From Candidatus Brocadiaceae bacterium (GTDB lineage Bacteria > Planctomycetota > Brocadiia > SM23-32), in contig PWZK01000012.1 of the NCBI GenBank assembly GCA_003567495.1, forward strand, positions 1 through 8,463: a stretch of DNA of 8,463 nt, written 5' to 3'. The first letter of the stretch is position 1; every line of letters begins with the position of its first letter. Of the stretch, positions 5,605 to 8,463 are shown one piece after another. The notes beneath the pieces were generated by a model, which saw only the letters and a program-made list of their open reading frames with translations, did not search any database and had not been told where the DNA came from. Position numbers and translations under genes: made by a program.

Positions 5605-6333
5605 ATGAACATGCATCCCGAAATATCATTTTCAATTCTGATCCCCGCTAAAAATGAACAGGATAGTGTGGGGAAGACGGTTGAAGAAATAGCCGCAGTT
5701 TTTGCCGGAGAAAATATAACAGACTACGAGATACTGGTAATCAACGACAACAGCACAGATTGTACGGGAAAGATTTTAGAGCGGCTGAAATGTGAATTCT
5801 ACGCCGTCAGGACACTGAACAATTCTTTCCCCGGCGGGTTTGGCAGCGCGGTGCGCAAAGGACTCTCCCTGAGCCGCGGCAACGCGGTGGCGCTTGTTAT
5901 GGCGGACGGTTCGGAAAGAGCTGAAGATGTCCTTGCTTATTACAAAACGATGAAACGCGGCGCCGAATGCGTATTCGGGTCGCGCTTTATCGACAAAGCT
6001 GAAATCACCGGCTATCCAAAAGCAAAACTGCTGCTGAACCGTTTGGGCAACCGGCTAATAAGCGCAATGTTCGACATCGGGCACAATGATATAACAAACG
6101 CATTCAAGGCCTACCGTCGGGATGTAATAGACACTTTGGCGCCGCTTAAATCGCGCGGTTTTGCGCTCAGTATCGAACTGCCGCTTAAAGCCATCGCCAG
6201 CGGGCATTCGTTTGTCACGGTGCCCGTCGCCTGGAGCGGAAGGACCTCGGGCAGGTCGAAATTCAAAGTCGTAAAGGTATCTCTGTCCTACGCGATTACG
6301 GCCCTCGCCATAAGGCTGAGGCGCAACCACTGA
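5605..6333 (+). CDS. Family 2 glycosyltransferase, dolichyl/polyprenyl-phosphate sugar synthase type
   Basis: The 242-residue protein has the GT-A fold order of GT2 enzymes. It has ILIPAKNEQDSV (11-22), VINDNSTD (45-52, the usual DDGSTD block), the GFGSAVRKGL nucleotide-sugar loop (78-87), MADGSERAEDV (99-109) at the metal-binding position, FGSRF (124-128), and NAFKAYRRDVI (165-175). The layout matches DPM1-like synthases, which move a sugar from a nucleotide donor to a polyprenyl phosphate at the inner face of the membrane. The usual DxD is reduced to a single Asp101 followed by Gly-Ser, as in several DPM1-like proteins. No membrane helices are present, so it is a soluble or peripheral enzyme. 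The ATG has only a weak SD (CGGG); a second ATG two codons later is possible. It is monocistronic, ends at a shared terminator, and is divergent from the activase operon. The acceptor and sugar cannot be told. Confidence 0.87.
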   Translation: MNMHPEISFSILIPAKNEQDSVGKTVEEIAAVFAGENITDYEILVINDNSTDCTGKILERLKCEFYAVRTLNNSFPGGFGSAVRKGLSLSRGNAVALVMADGSERAEDVLAYYKTMKRGAECVFGSRFIDKAEITGYPKAKLLLNRLGNRLISAMFDIGHNDITNAFKAYRRDVIDTLAPLKSRGFALSIELPLKAIASGHSFVTVPVAWSGRTSGRSKFKVVKVSLSYAITALAIRLRRNH

Positions 6334-6337
6334 TATG

Positions 6338-6377
6338 CAAAAACCCCCCACACTGCAAGCAATGCGGGAGGTTTTTG
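6338..6377. terminator. Bidirectional intrinsic terminator between convergent genes
   Basis: CAAAAACCCCCC (6338-6349) faces CGGGAGGTTTTTG (6365-6377), and an inner pair (CACTGC/GCAATG, 6351-6356/6359-6364) extends the stem. Each strand ends the GC-rich stem in a T5 run. On the minus strand all pairs are Watson-Crick or G-U, while the plus strand has C-A mismatches. It should therefore serve the cold-shock gene best. It lies 4 bp after the glycosyltransferase stop and 23 bp after the cold-shock stop. Confidence 0.85.
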
Positions 6378-6400
6378 TCTGAACTCGTTAATTTTTCGTT

Positions 6401-6607
6401 TTAAAGAGGAACCACGTTCTCAGCCCGCAGCCCTTTTTCACCCTCTTCAATATCGAAACTGACGCGCTGCTCGTCCTGGAGGTCTTTGAAACCGTCCATA
6501 TTCAAAGCGCTGTAATGCACGAACACGTCCTCGTCGCTATCATCCGGCTGGATGAATCCGAAACCCTTCTTACTGTCAAAAAACTTCACTGTTCCTTCAG
6601 GTGTCAC
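6401..6607 (-). CDS. CspA-family cold-shock domain protein
   Basis: The 68-residue product is a single cold-shock domain that binds single-stranded RNA or DNA and melts RNA structure. RNP1 is KGFGFI and RNP2 is VFVHY, with the start [17 protein letters not shown] and the ending RAENVVPL. I set the start at GTG 6607 because GGAG (6616-6619) lies 8 nt upstream and this gives the normal family length. The open frame extends 19 codons further to a TTG (6664), but that extension has no homology and would place the start only about 16 nt from the predicted transcription start. A consensus promoter and a leader of about 73 nt precede the GTG. Long leaders are typical of cold-shock mRNAs. Its promoter abuts the metal-box-like repeat at 6717-6735, so metal control is conceivable. 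Confidence 0.92.
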   Translation of the reverse strand: MTPEGTVKFFDSKKGFGFIQPDDSDEDVFVHYSALNMDGFKDLQDEQRVSFDIEEGEKGLRAENVVPL

Positions 6608-6686
6608 TGTTACATCTCCGAAAAAAGTCTCTCTTACACAAGCCCGAACCAAACTCTGGCTCAAGCCTCTAACAACCTACGATAAA

Positions 6687-6715
6687 ATTATACAATATTT
6701 AGCAACTGATGTCAA
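6687..6715 (-). promoter_or_regulatory. Consensus sigma-70-type promoter of the cold-shock gene
   Basis: Read on the minus strand, TTGACA (plus-strand 6710-6715) and TATAAT (6687-6692) are both perfect and 17 bp apart. Transcription would start near 6680. This is the strongest promoter match in the window and predicts a highly expressed gene. Confidence 0.85.
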
Positions 6716-6716
6716 A

Positions 6717-6735
6717 CAAGGTTGATTTTACCTTG
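6717..6735. promoter_or_regulatory. DtxR/IdeR-like metal-box inverted repeat (candidate operator)
   Basis: CAAGGT (6717-6722) and ACCTTG (6730-6735) form a perfect 6+6 bp inverted repeat with a 7-bp spacer. The classical 19-bp DtxR operator has the same core and spacing, AGGT-N7-ACCT. It overlaps the -35 of the DtxR-family gene and ends one base from the -35 of the divergent cold-shock promoter. Autoregulation by the adjacent repressor is the simplest reading; this is inference. Confidence 0.65.
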
Positions 6736-6750
6736 CCGGTTTGTTACAAT
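6722..6750 (+). promoter_or_regulatory. Candidate promoter of the DtxR-family operon
   Basis: TTGATT (6722-6727) and TACAAT (6745-6750) are 17 bp apart, matching consensus at 4/6 and 5/6. A start near 6757 would give a leader of about 32 nt. A repressor bound at the inverted repeat 6717-6735 would cover the -35. Confidence 0.55.
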
Positions 6751-6788
6751 CGTAAGAAAACACATGCTTATTTGAGAGCGAGATTATA

Positions 6789-7235
6789 TTGAGCAAGAAA
6801 AAAATAAGTGGCAAGCTGGAAGACTACCTGGAGGCGGTCTGGGTCCTGCAGGAACGGGGGGGGCATGCACACGTACAGGATATAGCGGACGCTGTCGGCG
6901 TACATAAATCAACGGTCTCAAGCGCGCTGCACAGTCTTGCGGATGAGAACATGGTAAACTATGAGCCGTACCGTGCAGCTACCCTGACCGATGAAGGATT
7001 AGCAAAGGCAACGGAAATTGACAGAAAACACAGACTCTTCCGCAAGTTTATGACCACGGTACTTATGGTCGATTTGAAAACCGCCGACGAAAATGCATGT
7101 CGTATGGAACACGCCATGGATACACATGTTGCGCGGCGGCTCGCTGATTTTATGGATTTTGTAGAACAGGCTGACCCCGCAAGTCTAAAATGGCTGGAAG
7201 ATTTCAAAGAATTTGTCGTGGATAACAATAAATAA
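6789..7235 (+). CDS. DtxR/MntR-family metal-dependent transcriptional repressor
   Basis: Proteins of this family bind Fe(II) or Mn(II), dimerise, and repress metal-uptake genes. The 148 residues comprise an N-terminal winged helix-turn-helix (about 10-70; recognition segment VHKSTVSSALHSL at 38-50) and a dimerisation/metal domain (about 71-140). There is no SH3-like third domain, so it is MntR-sized (MntR is about 142 residues). Likely metal ligands, by alignment from memory, are Asp12 and Glu15 (LEDYLE), His81 (RKHRLF), Cys104, Glu107 and His108 (ACRMEH). Asp12 is the MntR-like residue and Cys104 the DtxR-like one, so the metal cannot be read off. TTG is the only reasonable start; purine-rich GAGAGCGAG lies just upstream and no in-frame ATG precedes the domain. 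First gene of a tight three-gene run, preceded by a likely autoregulatory metal box. Confidence 0.9.
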   Translation: MSKKKISGKLEDYLEAVWVLQERGGHAHVQDIADAVGVHKSTVSSALHSLADENMVNYEPYRAATLTDEGLAKATEIDRKHRLFRKFMTTVLMVDLKTADENACRMEHAMDTHVARRLADFMDFVEQADPASLKWLEDFKEFVVDNNK

Positions 7236-7246
7236 GGAGGGCTGCG

Positions 7247-7570
7247 ATGATTACGTTTGACGAATTTAAGAAGATAAAACTGGTGGCAGGTAAAGTTGTG
7301 TCGGTCGAGGATCACCCGAATGCCGATAAACTCCATATCATAAAAGTGGACATCGGCGAGGAAAATCCGCGAATTCTGGTAGCCGGGCTAAAAACGCATT
7401 ACGAGCCTGTCGACCTGGAAGGCATGACAGTGGTTGTGGTGGCAAACCTTGAACCTGCAAAACTGCGCGGCGTTGAAAGCCGGGGCATGCTTCTGGCCGC
7501 TCAGGACGGTGAGGTTGTGTCGGTGCTAACACCGGATAAACCCGTATCACCCGGCGCCAAGGTGCTTTGA
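7247..7570 (+). CDS. Stand-alone tRNA-binding (OB-fold) protein, MetRS C-terminal/Trbp111 type
   Basis: The 107 residues form one tRNA-binding domain, as found at the C-terminus of methionyl-tRNA synthetase and in the free proteins Trbp111 and CsaA. Motifs are LVAGKVVSVEDHPNADKLHI (residues 12-31), the VDIG strand and VANLEPAKLRGVESRGMLLAA (65-85). Free versions bind tRNA without sequence specificity or aid MetRS in trans. CsaA has been described as a chaperone, but this sequence looks closer to the MetRS appendix. It may be called MetRS beta subunit by automatic annotation. The start is firm, with AAGGAGG 7 nt upstream. It lies 11 bp after the repressor gene and 10 bp before lpxK, so co-transcription is likely. 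No functional link with either neighbour is obvious. Confidence 0.88.
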   Translation: MITFDEFKKIKLVAGKVVSVEDHPNADKLHIIKVDIGEENPRILVAGLKTHYEPVDLEGMTVVVVANLEPAKLRGVESRGMLLAAQDGEVVSVLTPDKPVSPGAKVL

Positions 7571-7580
7571 AAAACAACAA

Positions 7581-8463
7581 ATGCATGAGAGATATCTGAG
7601 TATTATCAACCACAAACACAGCACGCCGTTTGCAGTGCTTTGCCAGGCCGTCCTGTGGCCACCCGGAAAGCTGTATGAAGCCGCTACACAACTCAGAAAC
7701 CTCGCGTATGACAAAAAACTACTGAAAGAAAAGAGCGCTGGTGTGCCGGTCATAAGCGTGGGAAACATTACCGCCGGCGGAACCGGAAAAACACCACTTG
7801 TAGCCCGTCTCGCAAAAGACCTGAATTCCCGGGGGCGGAGGCCGGCGATTCTCAGCCGGGGATACGGGACCGGGCCGAACGCGGCCGCAAACGACGAAAA
7901 TACAATGCTCCGGCTTCAATTGCCCGGCATACCGGTTTTGGAAAATCCGAACAGATACAAAAGCGCGGTAAAAGCCGTAAAAGACCACGGAGCCGACGTG
8001 CTGCTGCTGGACGACGGGTTTCAGCACCGCAGGCTCGCGCGAGACCTGGACATAGTTATAATTGACGTCACCAACCCGTTCGGTGGCGGCAAGGTGCTGC
8101 CTGCCGGCCTGTTGCGGGAGCCAATTGGCGGACTAAGGCGCGCAGATGCCGTCGTGCTGACCCGAACCGACCTTATCGACTCATGCGGGCTGGAGGCGAT
8201 ACGAGAAAAAATCTCCGGTCTCGCCCCGGGCATACCGGCGTTTAACTCAAAACATAAACCCGTTGCGCTGCATCCCATCCGAACAGCTACGCCGCTGGAT
8301 CACAAAGCGGATATCAATGATCTGAAACATGGAAAATGGGCGGCACTATGTGCAATCGGCAATCCGGAAGCTTTCAGGAGCACTCTCAGGCGCTGCGGAG
8401 CGGATATCAAACTTTTCAAAGCCTTTCGCGATCATCACCACTATAAGGAAAACGAAGTGATGA
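7581..8463 (+). CDS. lpxK: Tetraacyldisaccharide 4'-kinase LpxK (3' end outside window)
   Basis: LpxK phosphorylates the 4' position of the tetraacyldisaccharide-1-phosphate lipid A precursor at the inner membrane. 294 residues are visible and the frame is still open at the window edge. Motifs are VISVGNITAGGTGKTPLV with the P-loop GGTGKT at 66-71, SRGYG (92-96), LLLDDGFQHRRLARDLDIVI (141-160), GGKVLPAGLLREP, GGLRRAD, and DHHHY at 284-288. The N-terminal segment before VPVISVGN (residues 1-54) begins ERYLSIINHKHSTPFAVL and has a mildly hydrophobic stretch that fits the membrane-anchoring helix of the family. The NDE...NPNRYKSA segment recalls planctomycetal members, from memory. ATG 7581 is chosen because homology starts close behind it. 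There is no clear SD, so translation may be coupled to the OB-fold gene ending 10 bp upstream. Confidence 0.95.
   Translation, partial: MHERYLSIINHKHSTPFAVLCQAVLWPPGKLYEAATQLRNLAYDKKLLKEKSAGVPVISVGNITAGGTGKTPLVARLAKDLNSRGRRPAILSRGYGTGPNAAANDENTMLRLQLPGIPVLENPNRYKSAVKAVKDHGADVLLLDDGFQHRRLARDLDIVIIDVTNPFGGGKVLPAGLLREPIGGLRRADAVVLTRTDLIDSCGLEAIREKISGLAPGIPAFNSKHKPVALHPIRTATPLDHKADINDLKHGKWAALCAIGNPEAFRSTLRRCGADIKLFKAFRDHHHYKENEVM

Noticed and set aside
6608..6664. N-terminal extension of the cold-shock protein to a TTG start
   Set aside because: The extension has no family homology, while a GTG with a well-placed GGAG gives the standard 68-residue length.
7247..7570. CsaA secretion chaperone
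   Set aside because: The motif wording and the domain (HPNADKL, VANLEPAKLRGVES) fit the MetRS C-terminal/Trbp111 type at least as well, so a specific CsaA name is not justified.

Overview
The window looks like chromosomal DNA from an anaerobic, lipid A-making (Gram-negative) bacterium of moderate GC content. Lipid A synthesis is shown by LpxK at the right edge. Its N-terminus (a Tyr-x-x-Ile-Ile stretch before the kinase fold) and its NDE...NPNR segment resemble planctomycetal LpxK proteins as I remember them. The left end carries degenerate short-period repeats of a kind often seen in environmental planctomycete and deltaproteobacterial genomes. Planctomycetota is therefore my best guess, held with low to moderate confidence. 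An anaerobic lifestyle is suggested by the oxygen-sensitive family of the central three-gene operon.

Layout. (1) Bases 1-735: the 3' end of an IS66-type transposase gene, then about 440 bp of non-coding DNA made largely of different short tandem repeats. (2) Bases 736-2024, minus strand: a SlyD-type FKBP prolyl isomerase, a small acidic protein I do not recognise, and a YbhB/YbcL (PEBP) gene that loses its C-terminus exactly where the IS/repeat region begins. (3) Bases 2025-2458: a 434-bp gene-free region with a candidate slyD promoter, a terminator-like hairpin next to the slyD ribosome binding site, an 11-bp-period direct repeat and DnaA-box-like words. (4) Bases 2459-5438, minus strand: three overlapping genes encoding a DUF2229/COG3580 protein, a COG3581 protein and an HgdC/BadF-type ATPase activase. 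Related modules are often fused into one very large protein; here they are separate and translationally coupled, with no recognisable dehydratase beside them. (5) Bases 5605-6333, plus strand: a soluble family-2 glycosyltransferase of the dolichyl-phosphate-mannose synthase type, sharing a hairpin terminator with a convergent cold-shock gene at 6401-6607. (6) Bases 6789-8463, plus strand: a tight run of a DtxR-family metal-dependent repressor, a stand-alone tRNA-binding OB-fold protein and LpxK, which runs off the window.

How the genes may work together. The three-gene operon probably makes an ATP-driven low-potential electron donor plus its two iron-sulfur partner proteins. The strongest regulatory signal lies between the divergent cold-shock and DtxR-family genes. 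A perfect inverted repeat AGGT-N7-ACCT, with the spacing of the classical DtxR/IdeR iron box, overlaps the -35 of the repressor gene and abuts the -35 of the cold-shock promoter. This predicts metal-dependent autoregulation of an operon that includes a lipid A gene.

I see no CRISPR array, rRNA, tRNA gene or complete mobile element. No wholly new system can be proven from the sequence; the activase trio and the metal-box/LpxK operon are the best candidates for a closer look.
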